Shown here in pieces: positions 8,164-16,633 of a stretch of 64,000 bases of DNA. A program made the position numbers and the translations under genes. Each line of letters opens with the position of its first letter. Position 1 is the first letter of the stretch. Source of the stretch: Halobacillus naozhouensis (GTDB taxonomy: Bacteria > Bacillota > Bacilli > Bacillales > Halobacillaceae); contig NZ_CP121671.1 of assembly GCF_029714185.1 (NCBI RefSeq), positions 3,720,001-3,784,000 on the forward strand, read 5' to 3'. The notes beneath the pieces are model-generated. The model saw only the letters and a list, made by a program, of their open reading frames with translations. It was not told the origin of the DNA and made no database searches.

Positions 8164-9076
8164 GCGCCTCGCCTCCGTCCTTCGTCAATTCTAAGAAAAT
8201 ATCTTCCAGAGACTGACGCTGCTCCTCGATCCGATAAACTGGAATTTGCTGATTCACTAACGTGGCAACAAGACTCGAAATGTATTCATCCCTGCCCTCT
8301 TCCACATAAATATGCTCTTCATCATGTTCAACTACGTAACCTGAAGACAGAAGTTTGGATTTAGCTGCACTTCCATTGCCTACTCTTATACGAACCTGAG
8401 GTCGAGCCCGGCTTCTCAATTTCTCAATAGAGTCCTCATAAATCATCTTTCCTTTTAAAATAATGCCAACCTTTGAAGCCATTTGATCAATTTCACTTAA
8501 CAAGTGGCTGGAGATCATAACCGTGATCCCATACTCCTCTGGCATTGACTTAATCAACTCTCTCATTTCATGGATCCCCGATGGGTCAAGTCCATTCGTC
8601 GGCTCATCTAAAATAAGCAGTTCCGGATCCCCGAGTAAAGCAGACGCAATACCTAACCGCTGTTTCATCCCAAGGGAGTATTCCTTCACAGGTCTGTCGC
8701 CATCTTTTGTTAAGCGAACAATTGATAATACGTGATCAATACGTGATTTCGGTACTTGCAAGAGTTTTCGCAATGCCTCCAAGTTCTCTCGACCAGTTAA
8801 ATGTTCGTAATAGGAAGGAGATTCTACGAGCGAACCAACCCTTTTGAGAATATCAATCCTATGACTCTTTAAATCTTTATTAAACACCTTGATACTTCCG
8901 CCACTTGGTTTCATCAATCCTAACAGCATTCTAATCGTCGTCGTCTTGCCTGCCCCATTGGGTCCGAGGAATCCATAGATTTCCCCTTTTTTCACTGTAA
9001 TATCTACCCGATCCACTGCGGTTGCTTTCTTAAATGTTTTAAGCAGCCCATTTGTTGCAATGATTGTTTCACTCAT
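8141..9076 (-). CDS. ABC transporter ATPase, BcrA/LanF type
   Basis: A 311-residue nucleotide-binding protein. Walker A is GPNGAGKTTT, the signature is YSLGMKQRLGIA, Walker B is LLILDEPTNGLDP, and the switch His lies in ISSHLLSE. The C-terminal 80 residues form the extension common in BcrA-like ATPases. I chose ATG 9076 after AGAGGTGA; the longer start at 9100 has no better site. It is the first gene of a three-gene exporter operon and diverges from a DUF1648 gene, with a two-component system nearby. Confidence 0.88.
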   Translation of the reverse strand: MSETIIATNGLLKTFKKATAVDRVDITVKKGEIYGFLGPNGAGKTTTIRMLLGLMKPSGGSIKVFNKDLKSHRIDILKRVGSLVESPSYYEHLTGRENLEALRKLLQVPKSRIDHVLSIVRLTKDGDRPVKEYSLGMKQRLGIASALLGDPELLILDEPTNGLDPSGIHEMRELIKSMPEEYGITVMISSHLLSEIDQMASKVGIILKGKMIYEDSIEKLRSRARPQVRIRVGNGSAAKSKLLSSGYVVEHDEEHIYVEEGRDEYISSLVATLVNQQIPVYRIEEQRQSLEDIFLELTKDGGEAHASYSAS

Positions 9077-9133
9077 TCTCATCACCTCTACATCCAGCAT
9101 AGGTGGTCAGAGTTAAATAGAGAGGTCCCTTTC

Positions 9134-9154
9134 GTTTAAATTTTGTTTAAATTT
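9134..9154. promoter_or_regulatory. Direct repeat, candidate response-regulator binding site
   Basis: GTTTAAATTT occurs twice with an 11-bp period in the divergent region between the ABC exporter and the DUF1648 gene. One-turn direct repeats are typical for OmpR-type regulators such as the one encoded at 11070–11738. This is an inference from layout only. Confidence 0.4.
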
Positions 9155-9205
9155 ATGAAACCTTTCAGGACTGGATCCGTATGTTATAACGAAGGAGATG
9201 ATTCA

Positions 9206-9703
9206 ATGAAAAACCAACCCCTCATCGATTTGCCCACCTCTACTTTCGAAAAACTATCCACTTCAGTATCCTTTCTTACTATTAGCTGTACATTCATTTA
9301 CTTAGTTATGATTTGGAATCAAATCCCCGAGACCATTCCTGTTCACTTTAATTTAAACGGGGAAGCCGATCGATATGGTGGGAAGTGGTCCATCATTGCT
9401 CTTCCCGTTATTTCCCTTTTAATCTGGGTGACCTTTACCATGCTTGAAAAATACCCGCACGCGCACAATTATATCGTCACTATTAACACTCAAAACGCCG
9501 AGGCTCAATATAAAAATTCAAAATTGATGTTAAGTGTGTTGAAACTAATTATTATACTCGATTTCTCCTATTTAACATGGTCCAGTATCCAAATTGGACT
9601 CGATCATCAAAGTGGCTTAGGTGTTTGGCAAATGTTGATCACACTTGCCGGAACCTTAGGAGTGATCATGATCTTCCTTATTCGCTCGATAAGACTGAAA
9701 TAG
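9206..9703 (+). CDS. DUF1648-containing small membrane protein
   Basis: A 165-residue membrane protein with about four helices. The segment IPETIPVHFNLNGEADRYGGKW is the DUF1648 hallmark, shared with SdpI-type immunity proteins, though here the second SdpI half is absent. I chose ATG 9206 after GAAGGAGATG. It diverges from the exporter and faces the sensor kinase, so it may be an accessory immunity protein or a target of the same regulator. Exact role unknown. Confidence 0.7.
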   Translation: MKNQPLIDLPTSTFEKLSTSVSFLTISCTFIYLVMIWNQIPETIPVHFNLNGEADRYGGKWSIIALPVISLLIWVTFTMLEKYPHAHNYIVTINTQNAEAQYKNSKLMLSVLKLIIILDFSYLTWSSIQIGLDHQSGLGVWQMLITLAGTLGVIMIFLIRSIRLK

Positions 9704-9733
9704 GACGCCCGCTGTTACACCTGGGCGTCCTTT
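9703..9733. terminator. Bidirectional terminator between convergent genes
   Basis: GGACGCCC and GGGCGTCC form an eight-base stem around a 12-base loop, then TTTGTT. It serves the DUF1648 gene and overlaps the 3' end of the kinase gene. Confidence 0.65.
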
Positions 9734-11073
9734 GTTATGAGGTCTATTCTTGTTCCTTCATGATTGGATTTAATTCTTAATTGCAGACCCATTTCTCTTA
9801 CCATTAAATCGACAATTGATAATCCTATTCCCGCTCCCTTCTGTACTGATTGTTCTTTCATACCTGGACCTCGGTCTTGTATTGTGATCGTATCTTTGGT
9901 AACAAAAATACCCGCATAGCGGCCTTGTGAAGCATAGCGAACAATATTTTGCAAAAGGTTATCCAATATGCGCTCCATCCACTTCGTGTCCACTTCCCAG
10001 TAAACAGGTATCTCCGCTGTTTGCAAATCCACCTCTATGCGCTTTTCCTCTAAAACGGGATACCAATGGGCAGCCGTCTCCCTCATAAACCGATTCATCT
10101 CAAGTTTCTCGGAATGATAAGGATACTTTTTTCCAGACAAAAGCGTAAACGACAACAAATTATCGATCAAGTTGCTGACATAATCAATTTTATTATGGAC
10201 CGATTGTAATTTTTCCTTTCCATGTTCACTCGTTACTTCTGAGTTGATCCCATTCATTGCAGCTCTTATCGTTGTCAACGGTGTTCGCAAATCATGAGAT
10301 AAGTTGGCGATCAGTTCTCGTCGAATTTTTTCTTCCTGCTGCTCACGCTGACGACTCTCTTCAAGCTCATGTACCATACGATTAAAGCTTGACTCCAACT
10401 GTCCGATTTCGTCATCACCGGACTTTGTGATAGGAAGAGGTAAGCCTGACTCGTCTTTCTTGCGTTCCATCGCCTCCTGCAACCGCATAAGTCGTTTGTG
10501 AAACTTTTTAAAAAATACCCACGAAAGAAAGATAAACACAACCATAATACATCCAAATGCTAAAAAAAAGATATAATCGTAACGTTCGCTCAAATTTGTA
10601 ATAGGCGGATCGATAAATTTACGGTCAAGTTGGACAACCATGAACCCCTGATCCTCTGTCTCTCCTATAAAAGAAACTACTGTAAACGGATCATTTTCAT
10701 AGTTTTCTTTCATAAACTGAACCGTGTATGCTGAGGACCACTGTTCGGGCAATGACTCCTCGTAATTCACAGTCCCCACTGTCTTCCCCTGGGCATTCAC
10801 CCAGAACATGGAGGCTGCCGGGAACTCAGAGTGGAGCTCTCGGAGTTGGGAACTGATCTGCTTTTTTGTAGCTCCGTTTAACGCATCTGCTTCCTTGTGC
10901 CATCTTGATTCAAAAGAGTCAAAATCCCCGTAAGGTTCATTAGGATCTTCAATTGCAATGCCAGGTAAATATACAACCATAGATACAATTGGAACGCAGA
11001 TCGGAATCATCAAAACAGCAAATAGGATGAGCAGTAAATACTTTGCCTGCAGAGATTTGAGCCATTTCCTCAT
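9715..11073 (-). CDS. Two-component sensor histidine kinase
   Basis: A 452-residue membrane kinase. An N-terminal helix (YLLLILFAVLMIPICVPIV) and a second near residue 170–190 bracket an extracellular domain of about 140 residues. A HAMP linker follows, then the H box SHDLRTPLTTIRAAM, the N box DNLLQNIVRYA, and the G boxes IQDRGPGM and GAGIGLSIV. Its start overlaps the response-regulator stop by four bases. The large extracellular domain distinguishes it from BceS-type intramembrane sensors. Probable input is cell-envelope or antibiotic stress, judged by the exporter next to it. Confidence 0.9.
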   Translation of the reverse strand: MRKWLKSLQAKYLLLILFAVLMIPICVPIVSMVVYLPGIAIEDPNEPYGDFDSFESRWHKEADALNGATKKQISSQLRELHSEFPAASMFWVNAQGKTVGTVNYEESLPEQWSSAYTVQFMKENYENDPFTVVSFIGETEDQGFMVVQLDRKFIDPPITNLSERYDYIFFLAFGCIMVVFIFLSWVFFKKFHKRLMRLQEAMERKKDESGLPLPITKSGDDEIGQLESSFNRMVHELEESRQREQQEEKIRRELIANLSHDLRTPLTTIRAAMNGINSEVTSEHGKEKLQSVHNKIDYVSNLIDNLLSFTLLSGKKYPYHSEKLEMNRFMRETAAHWYPVLEEKRIEVDLQTAEIPVYWEVDTKWMERILDNLLQNIVRYASQGRYAGIFVTKDTITIQDRGPGMKEQSVQKGAGIGLSIVDLMVREMGLQLRIKSNHEGTRIDLITKDAQV

Positions 11074-11738
11074 CCCCTCACCCTGTAGCCAATCCCGCGA
11101 ATCGTCTCGATAATTTGCGGATTTGATGGATCCTTCTCCAGCTTTTCTCTTAAATGTCTAATATGGACCATTAAAGATTTATCCCCATCGCGATAAGGTT
11201 CCTTCCAGACTCCTTCATAAAGCTGTTCCTTCGTCAAAATTTGATTTAGATGCTTCAGAAAAAACCTGAATATGTAAAATTGCTTCCCTGACAGCATAAC
11301 CTCTTCGCCAGTTTCTCTATCATGAATAATTTGGCTCTCCTGATAAATATCTAAATGACCAATTTTGAGAGTTTGCTTTCGAGATCGCTCATATTTCCTA
11401 AGCTGCACTTCGATTCTCTTCAATAGCTCCTCCGGATGGAAAGGCTTCGTCAAATAATCATCCGCAAATTCCAACCCTTCTAATTTATCATCAATCGATG
11501 ACCGGGCCGATAACATAATAATGGGAATCGTCGCGTCCATTCGTTTCAATCGGCGGCCAATTGAGAAACCATCAAGACCCGGAAGCATTACATCTAATAT
11601 GATGAGGTCATACTCACTTAAGTCGTCTGGCAGTTTTATACCTGAGGTCAGCCAACTTGTCTTATAGTTATGTTCATTAAGCTTCTGTGTAATCCACTCT
11701 CCAATCTCCAAGTCATCTTCGAGATATAAAATATTCAC
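11070..11738 (-). CDS. OmpR-family response regulator
   Basis: A 222-residue regulator. The receiver domain has the acidic pair in LYLEDDLE, the phospho-acceptor Asp in DLIILDVMLPGLDGF, and the conserved Lys in DDYLTKPFHPEELL. The C-terminal winged helix contains LMVHIRHLREKLEKDP and ETIRGIGYRVRG. It starts at a GTG after GAGGGAGGGG. It forms an operon with the downstream kinase and probably controls the exporter 2 kb away, where an 11-bp-period direct repeat is visible. Confidence 0.92.
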   Translation of the reverse strand: MNILYLEDDLEIGEWITQKLNEHNYKTSWLTSGIKLPDDLSEYDLIILDVMLPGLDGFSIGRRLKRMDATIPIIMLSARSSIDDKLEGLEFADDYLTKPFHPEELLKRIEVQLRKYERSRKQTLKIGHLDIYQESQIIHDRETGEEVMLSGKQFYIFRFFLKHLNQILTKEQLYEGVWKEPYRDGDKSLMVHIRHLREKLEKDPSNPQIIETIRGIGYRVRG

Positions 11739-11811
11739 GATGACCCCTCCCTCTTTTACTATATCTTACAGTAATCATACAACATCTATGGTAATTTTCT
11801 AATCTTTTAAT

Positions 11812-11840
11812 CATATCTTATGGGTAGTCGCTCATATAGT
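11812..11840 (+). promoter_or_regulatory. Probable SigE-type sporulation promoter of cwlJ
   Basis: CATATCTT and CATATAGT are separated by 13 bp, close to the mother-cell SigE pattern (ATA-type -35, CATACAAT-like -10). It lies about 47 bp upstream of cwlJ, which is SigE-dependent in B. subtilis. Confidence 0.5.
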
Positions 11841-11886
11841 GGTTAAGAGTCAGCTTTCGAAGGACATGTAAAAGCGAGGTGACAGG

Positions 11887-12309
11887 GTGGCTGTCATTCC
11901 TAAAACTACAAAAGGTGTAAAGCTGCTTGCTAGATTAATGAGAGCTGAAGCAGAAGGCGATGGCAGACTCGGGATGTTGATGGTGGGAAATACCGGTGTC
12001 AACCGTGTAAGAGTAAACTGTCTGGATTTTACAGAAATTGATTCTATTCGAGACATGGTTTTTCAGAGCCCAGGGGGATTTGAGGCTACACAAAAGGGAT
12101 ACTTCTACCAACGAGCACGTGAAAAGGATATTAATCTTGCACGCAAAGTGATCAAAGGAAACAGGTATCATCCCGCTTCCAACTCTCTCTGGTTTTTCAG
12201 ACCTCCAGGGAACTGCCCTGCCCAGTGGTACGGACAGTCGAATGCAGGAAGGTATAAGTCCCATTGCTTCTATAATCCTCTTAGTTCCGAATGTCCAAAA
12301 GCTTATTAA
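11887..12309 (+). CDS. cwlJ: Spore cortex-lytic cell wall hydrolase CwlJ
   Basis: A 140-residue SleB/CwlJ-family hydrolase that degrades spore cortex during germination, notably in response to Ca-dipicolinate. The family core LMRAEAEGDGRLGMLMVGNTGVNRV with the catalytic Glu is near the N terminus, and the C-terminal WFFRPPGNCPAQWYGQ and HCFYNP blocks are typical. There is no signal peptide, as expected for a coat-localised mother-cell protein. It starts at GTG 11887 after GAGGTGA. gerQ follows 19 bp downstream; GerQ is needed for CwlJ to localise in the coat, so the pair is a functional unit. Confidence 0.93.
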   Translation: MAVIPKTTKGVKLLARLMRAEAEGDGRLGMLMVGNTGVNRVRVNCLDFTEIDSIRDMVFQSPGGFEATQKGYFYQRAREKDINLARKVIKGNRYHPASNSLWFFRPPGNCPAQWYGQSNAGRYKSHCFYNPLSSECPKAY

Positions 12310-12328
12310 TAGGTAAGGAGTGATGATC

Positions 12329-12976
12329 ATGGATAAGCATCAACAAGGATTACAAGATGAACAAGGAGGTGGCAAGAAACAGAATCCGGCCCCTTATTAT
12401 CCTTCTGTAAACTACTATCCAGGTATGCCCTATAGGCAAAGTGGCAATTCGCAAGGGGGAGGTGCCCAGCAAGGGATGCAAGGTGGTATGCAGGGAGGCG
12501 GTATGCAAGGCATGCCGGGTGGTATGCAGGGCATGCCGGGCGGTATGCAGGGCATGCCGGGCGGTATGCAAGGCATGCCAGGTGGTATGCAGGGCATGCA
12601 AGGTGGTATGCAGGGCATGCCAGGTGGTATGCAGGGCATGCCAGGCGGTGTGCAGCAAGGAGGCTTGCAAGTTCCCCAAATGCCTCAGGCGCAACAGACA
12701 GATGGGTACAATCCTCCAAGCATGCTCCCGATGCAGGAATCGTACATTGAAAACATCTTACGTTTAAACGAAGGAAAAAGAGCCACGGTTTATATGACTT
12801 TTGAGAACAATGAACAGTGGAATGCACAAATATTTAGAGGAATTATAGAAGCTGCTGGGCGCGATCACATTATTTTAAGCGATCCGGAAACGGGCAAACG
12901 TTATTTATTGTTAATGATCTATTTAGATTACATCACATTCCCTGAAGAAATAAACTATAACTATCCAATACGGTAG
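12329..12976 (+). CDS. gerQ: Spore coat protein GerQ
   Basis: A 215-residue coat protein required for CwlJ function. The N-terminal part is Lys/Gln-rich; in B. subtilis such residues are cross-linked by transglutaminase Tgl. The middle is a low-complexity run of GGMQGMP heptads (about residues 50–112). The C-terminal GerQ domain starts at SYIENILRLNEGKRATVYMTF and ends with LLLMIYLDYITFPEE. I chose ATG 12329 because AAGGAG lies eight bases upstream; GTG 12320 is part of that site. B. subtilis GerQ is shorter because it lacks so long a repeat. Confidence 0.93.
   Translation: MDKHQQGLQDEQGGGKKQNPAPYYPSVNYYPGMPYRQSGNSQGGGAQQGMQGGMQGGGMQGMPGGMQGMPGGMQGMPGGMQGMPGGMQGMQGGMQGMPGGMQGMPGGVQQGGLQVPQMPQAQQTDGYNPPSMLPMQESYIENILRLNEGKRATVYMTFENNEQWNAQIFRGIIEAAGRDHIILSDPETGKRYLLLMIYLDYITFPEEINYNYPIR
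12476..12660 (+). repeat. GGMQGMP-coding 21-bp tandem repeats inside gerQ
   Basis: The 21-bp unit encoding Gly-Gly-Met-Gln-Gly-Met-Pro is repeated about eight times with minor variants (a GMQ variant and a final GVQ). Such coding repeats are prone to copy-number change. Confidence 0.85.
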
Positions 12977-13022
12977 TTTCCAATGAATGAGTTCATACTC
13001 ACCACGTTAATAACATGTAGAG

Positions 13023-13045
13023 AGCCCACTATAACATAGTGGGCT
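13023..13045 (+). terminator. Hairpin downstream of gerQ
   Basis: AGCCCACTAT and ATAGTGGGCT form a perfect ten-base stem with an AAC loop. There is no T run after it, so termination efficiency is uncertain. Confidence 0.5.
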
Positions 13046-13080
13046 TCCTGCATCATTCTAATTCAAAGAGGGTAATGATG

Positions 13081-13329
13081 ATGAAGCACCCCTATGAACA
13101 GTACTATAAATTACAATTAGCTACCCTGCTGGCAGCTGTTATCCTTGCCATTGTTGCTCTATTCAACTTAGGTCATCAATGGATTGTATTGCTTATGTTC
13201 TACATTTTAGCTGTCAGCCTGGCTATTGAAGCTTTCATTGAACTAAAAAAGCAGCAACTGGTCTCGTCTATAAGCCAGCTGCTGCGTGCAGTCATTTTGT
13301 TTATATTTGTTACGATCCTTTATTTTTAA
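13081..13329 (+). CDS. Small hypothetical two- or three-helix membrane protein
   Basis: An 82-residue protein starting MKHPYEQYYKLQ with hydrophobic segments at about residues 12–30, 36–54 and 66–82 and a short charged stretch (ELKKQQL) between the last two. ATG codons at 13075, 13078 and 13081 follow an AGAGGG site; the last has the best spacing. It is convergent with the ywdK homologue and overlaps its 3' end by four bases. I do not recognise a named family. Confidence 0.6.
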   Translation: MKHPYEQYYKLQLATLLAAVILAIVALFNLGHQWIVLLMFYILAVSLAIEAFIELKKQQLVSSISQLLRAVILFIFVTILYF

Positions 13330-13694
13330 AGGTGTTTAAGAACAGCATAACCAAGCAAGATCCAGCCGATCAAAAACGACAACCCGCCAAGCGGTGTAAT
13401 CATAGCAAACATTTTAATACCCGTAGGTGCATAGATATAGAGACTTCCTGAGAACAACAGGATTCCAATGAAAAAGAACCATCCTGCACTTGTCATCATC
13501 CCGGTCTGGATTTTGCTCATGAGTAGAGCTGTTACAAGTAATGCCATCGTATGAAACATTTGATAGTCTACTGCTTTACCCCATTGACCTAAAGACTTTT
13601 CAGAAACCTTCCCCTCTAATCCGTGCGCACCAAATGCTCCTAGCGCTACGGCAAAAAAACCGTTTATAATCCCTAGTATTAAGAATAACTTCAT
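13326..13694 (-). CDS. ywdK: DUF423 membrane protein (YwdK homologue)
   Basis: A 122-residue membrane protein with four hydrophobic helices. The DUF423 signature GAFGAHGLEGKVSEKSLGQWGKAVDYQMFH is near the N terminus, and the end reads ITPLGGLSFLIGWILLGYAVLK. The function of the family is unknown. ATG 13694 follows AAGGAGTG. Neighbourhood with ywdI, gerQ and cwlJ homologues matches the B. subtilis ywd region. Confidence 0.85.
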   Translation of the reverse strand: MKLFLILGIINGFFAVALGAFGAHGLEGKVSEKSLGQWGKAVDYQMFHTMALLVTALLMSKIQTGMMTSAGWFFFIGILLFSGSLYIYAPTGIKMFAMITPLGGLSFLIGWILLGYAVLKHL

Positions 13695-13706
13695 GCTCTT
13701 CACTCC

Positions 13707-14003
13707 TTAAAAATCAAAGATTGACTTTCCGTTTGCCTCATCATGATCCAGGCTCGATTTGTCCGCGGACTTTTCTGGTACAGGCTTGTCAGAACCCATC
13801 ATCTGGCGAATCTCGTCAACGCTAGGCTCCTGTACAGCTTCGGATGAATGATTGGACTCTGAACCCTCTTCCAGTACAAGGTCAGAAAGCAATTTTACAG
13901 CACGTATATGTTCACGAACTTTTTGATCATCTCTATGATTCAGCATCGCCTCTTGAATTTCACTGGACATCTTTTTTAAAATGGTTTGATTCGTTATAGC
14001 CAT
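13707..14003 (-). CDS. ywdI: YwdI-like small cytoplasmic protein
   Basis: A 98-residue hydrophilic protein: MAITNQTILKKMSSEIQEAM, a helical N-terminal half ending VKLLSDLVLEEG, then a Ser/Glu/Asp-rich tail with EIRQMMGSD and a terminal SIFDF. AAAGGAG precedes the ATG. It lies 12 bp upstream of the ywdK homologue on the same strand, an order seen in Bacillus. Function unknown. Confidence 0.75.
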   Translation of the reverse strand: MAITNQTILKKMSSEIQEAMLNHRDDQKVREHIRAVKLLSDLVLEEGSESNHSSEAVQEPSVDEIRQMMGSDKPVPEKSADKSSLDHDEANGKSIFDF

Positions 14004-14102
14004 GTCTTACTGCTCCTTTTGCAAGATATTCCGTATCACATTATCTACGTCTATCATCTTAACATGCCGCTGTTCTTTATGTCTTGCTTGGACTTAGCCA
14101 AT

Positions 14103-14131
14103 AAAAAAGGGAGTCCCGCTGTGGAACTCCC
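14103..14131 (-). terminator. Terminator after the NSS transporter
   Basis: On the minus strand GGGAGTTCC and GGGACTCCC form a stem followed by TTTTTT. Confidence 0.8.
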
Positions 14132-14143
14132 TCATACTATCTA

Positions 14144-15481
14144 TCAGATTATACCAAGTGCTTGCAAGAAGATAAGAATGATTACAATAGGCGCAATGTA
14201 TTTAACGACCTTATACCATATCCCGCCAAAAATAGAATCCGTCATATCCGCACCTTGCAATGCCTGCTCTTTAGTAAAATACCATCCTACAAACAGAGCC
14301 ATCGACAGACCGCCCATTGGCAGCAGAATGTTAGAGGCAATGAAGTCCATCGAATCTAAAATGTTGTTATTACCAATCGGTGTTACTCCAGACCATACCC
14401 CAAAGCCTAAGGATACAGCAATTCCAATCACAAACATTGTGATTCCGACAAGTATGGTCGTAAACTTACGCGACCACTTAAAGATCCGCATAAAGTATGC
14501 AGTAGGAACCTCAAGCATTGAAACAGACGATGTTAATGAAGCAATAATGATCGCAAAGAAAAATACAATCCCTACTACCCCGCCGAGTGGCATGTGTTGA
14601 AAAATTCCCGGTAATGTTATAAAGACAAGCTTCGGGCCAGATGCCGGGTCAATGCCAAAAGCAAATACCGCAGGGAAAATTACCACACCTGAAATAACCG
14701 CAAAGCTGGTTCCTACGAGACCAATCCCGAGAGTAGCTCCTGGCAATTTATTTTCTTCGGAAAGATAACTGCCATATGTCAGCATAGCCCCCATTCCGAG
14801 ACTGAGAGAGAAGAATGCCTGACCAAGGGCTGCTAAATAGATCGATGGATCACGGAGAGAGGACCAATCCGGATAAAATAAGAACTTCAGTCCTTCCATA
14901 GCCCCATCTAATGATATGCTATAAAATGCAAGGACGATAAGTATGATTGCTAAAATCGGCATAAATAATTTATTAATAAATTCGATACCTTTGTTGACTC
15001 CGCCTAATACTACAAAGATCGTAAAGGCCATAAACACGGCCGTCCAAAAGACAGGGTGCCAGGCATGTGTCGTAAACTCTCCAAACGCCCCAGCGTATCC
15101 TGCAGCTGGCTGTGTGAAAAATTCACCCGTTATATACTTCCAGAAGTAATAAATCGACCATCCCGCCACAACACTATAGAATCCCAGGATTAGAAAAGCA
15201 CTGATTACTCCGAAAAAACCAGATAGAAACCACGGAGTGCCAGGAGCGAGCTTTTTAAAGGAACCAACTACATCGCTCTGTGCCTTTCGCCCAATACTAA
15301 CTTCCGTCAGTAAAAGTGGAACACCTATTAACAGGATGAATACGAGATACAGAAGTAAAAAGGCGCCTCCTCCATTATTTCCCGCTACGAAAGCGAATCG
15401 CCAAATATTTCCCAGCCCTACAGCTGACCCTAAGGCCGCAAGCATAAATCCCAATCTCGTCCCCCATTTTTCCCTTGCCAT
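14144..15481 (-). CDS. Sodium-dependent transporter of the neurotransmitter:sodium symporter (NSS/SNF) family
   Basis: A 445-residue polytopic protein with about eleven helices. The first helix carries GTRLGFMLAALGSAVGLGNIWRFAF, the NSS hallmark that forms the Na+ and substrate site in LeuT. Later blocks include LGQAFFSLSLGMGAMLTYGSY, another Na+ site motif of bacterial NSS proteins. The substrate is probably an amino acid, but which one cannot be told. ATG 15481 is preceded by AAAGGAGATG; an upstream ATG at 15502 overlaps that site. Confidence 0.88.
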   Translation of the reverse strand: MAREKWGTRLGFMLAALGSAVGLGNIWRFAFVAGNNGGGAFLLLYLVFILLIGVPLLLTEVSIGRKAQSDVVGSFKKLAPGTPWFLSGFFGVISAFLILGFYSVVAGWSIYYFWKYITGEFFTQPAAGYAGAFGEFTTHAWHPVFWTAVFMAFTIFVVLGGVNKGIEFINKLFMPILAIILIVLAFYSISLDGAMEGLKFLFYPDWSSLRDPSIYLAALGQAFFSLSLGMGAMLTYGSYLSEENKLPGATLGIGLVGTSFAVISGVVIFPAVFAFGIDPASGPKLVFITLPGIFQHMPLGGVVGIVFFFAIIIASLTSSVSMLEVPTAYFMRIFKWSRKFTTILVGITMFVIGIAVSLGFGVWSGVTPIGNNNILDSMDFIASNILLPMGGLSMALFVGWYFTKEQALQGADMTDSIFGGIWYKVVKYIAPIVIILIFLQALGII

Positions 15482-15574
15482 AGTCTCTTCATCTCCTTTC
15501 ATTCTATTTAAATATCCTTCAGCATATCATATATTCAAAGCATGCACGACAGACAACAAACAATTGCATTTTAT

Positions 15575-15793
15575 TTACAGCCTGATGTCAATCTTAGAAG
15601 TTGTAGAAGTCTTTGATGGAGAATGGCCCGTGACTTTCCTTTCAAATTGCATACAACTTGTTCCAGTTGTTTTTAGAATAAAATCTGACGGCATCTCTTT
15701 TCCTTTAAACCCATAAGCTTTGCATTCTCGCGGGAACTTCGGGTTCCAGGTTGAAAAGAAATGCTTACACTTAAAACAATTCACCTTACCCAT
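15575..15793 (-). CDS. Small four-cysteine protein of unknown function
   Basis: A 72-residue protein, MGKVNCFKCKHFFSTWNPKFPRE and onward, with Cys at positions 6, 9, 24 and 47. The spacing suggests a small metal-binding fold (CxxC plus two later Cys). AAGAGGGG lies upstream of the ATG. Homologues in Bacillaceae are sometimes labelled uracil-DNA glycosylase, but the length and motifs do not support that activity. The last 20 residues are polar and probably disordered. Confidence 0.65.
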   Translation of the reverse strand: MGKVNCFKCKHFFSTWNPKFPRECKAYGFKGKEMPSDFILKTTGTSCMQFERKVTGHSPSKTSTTSKIDIRL

Positions 15794-15869
15794 GCCACCC
15801 CTCTTTCAAAGAACAGTTATATGATAGAATCATAGCACAGCAAAACTAGATTCACTAGGATGTGTAATC

Positions 15870-16592
15870 ATGCAAAAATGGTTCGGACCTTGGATTAATC
15901 AGCCATTTCAGCTATTTGGAACAGCCCATCTTATCATGCTTATCGTATTTTCGGCAGGAATGGCAGCCCTATATCTGTTTTCCGCAAACCTTAGAAAAGG
16001 AACACGTTCACATCACGTCGTAAGGTGGGGGTTATTCTTCCTGCTCATAACTTCTGAGATAAGCTATCAAGTATGGACGCTTTCAAACGGTTTGTTCTCT
16101 CCAGCCGAGCATTTGCCGTTGCATTTGTGCGGAATTGCTTCTCTGATTGCTATGGCTGGATTGCTCACTTACCAGAAAAAACTGATCCAAATCAATTATT
16201 TTATTGGCATTATCCCTGCTTTGCTTGCGCTCATTACACCAGATATTCCGCATGGGTATGAGCACTATCGATTCTGGAAGTTCTTTTTACACCATATGGC
16301 TATCCCATGGGCAAGCTTCTTCTTACTTGTAACCTCCTCTGTATCAATTAATTGGCGGGTCATGAGTAAAACGTACAGTTACCTTATCCTATATGCAATG
16401 TTCATCGGAGGTATGAATCATCTTATCGGATCTAATTATCTTTACCTAAGTGGTCCTCCAGCTGCAAACACCCCGCTGAATTATTTAGGGGAAGGGTTAC
16501 AGTACTACCTGAATTTATCCTTGCTTGCTCTTGCAGTGTTCTCATTGATGCTGGGGATTTATCGAAAAGGTCGGCTTTCCTTTCCTTCATGA
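15870..16592 (+). CDS. YwaF-like integral membrane protein (TIGR02206 family)
   Basis: A 240-residue protein with about seven helices. Family features are the N-terminal FQLFGTAHLIMLIVFS, LPLHLCGIASLIAMAGLL, the region FFLHHMAIPWASFFLLV and a late NYLYLSGPPAANTPLNYLGEG. Histidines within or next to helices (PLHLCG, LHHM) are conserved in the family, which is distantly related to TMEM164-type acyltransferases. The role in bacteria is not established. It is the first gene of a plus-strand pair with the Eis-like gene, 41 bp apart. Confidence 0.8.
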   Translation: MQKWFGPWINQPFQLFGTAHLIMLIVFSAGMAALYLFSANLRKGTRSHHVVRWGLFFLLITSEISYQVWTLSNGLFSPAEHLPLHLCGIASLIAMAGLLTYQKKLIQINYFIGIIPALLALITPDIPHGYEHYRFWKFFLHHMAIPWASFFLLVTSSVSINWRVMSKTYSYLILYAMFIGGMNHLIGSNYLYLSGPPAANTPLNYLGEGLQYYLNLSLLALAVFSLMLGIYRKGRLSFPS

Positions 16593-16633
16593 GTAGATTA
16601 CTATAAAGAATAGAGCCAGAAGGGAGAGTTGAA

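Noticed and set aside
12327..12827. Several overlapping frames with HALHTT, CIPPGMP or ACRVVCR repeats
   Set aside because: They are shadows of the gerQ heptad repeats; the GerQ domain in the plus frame settles the choice.
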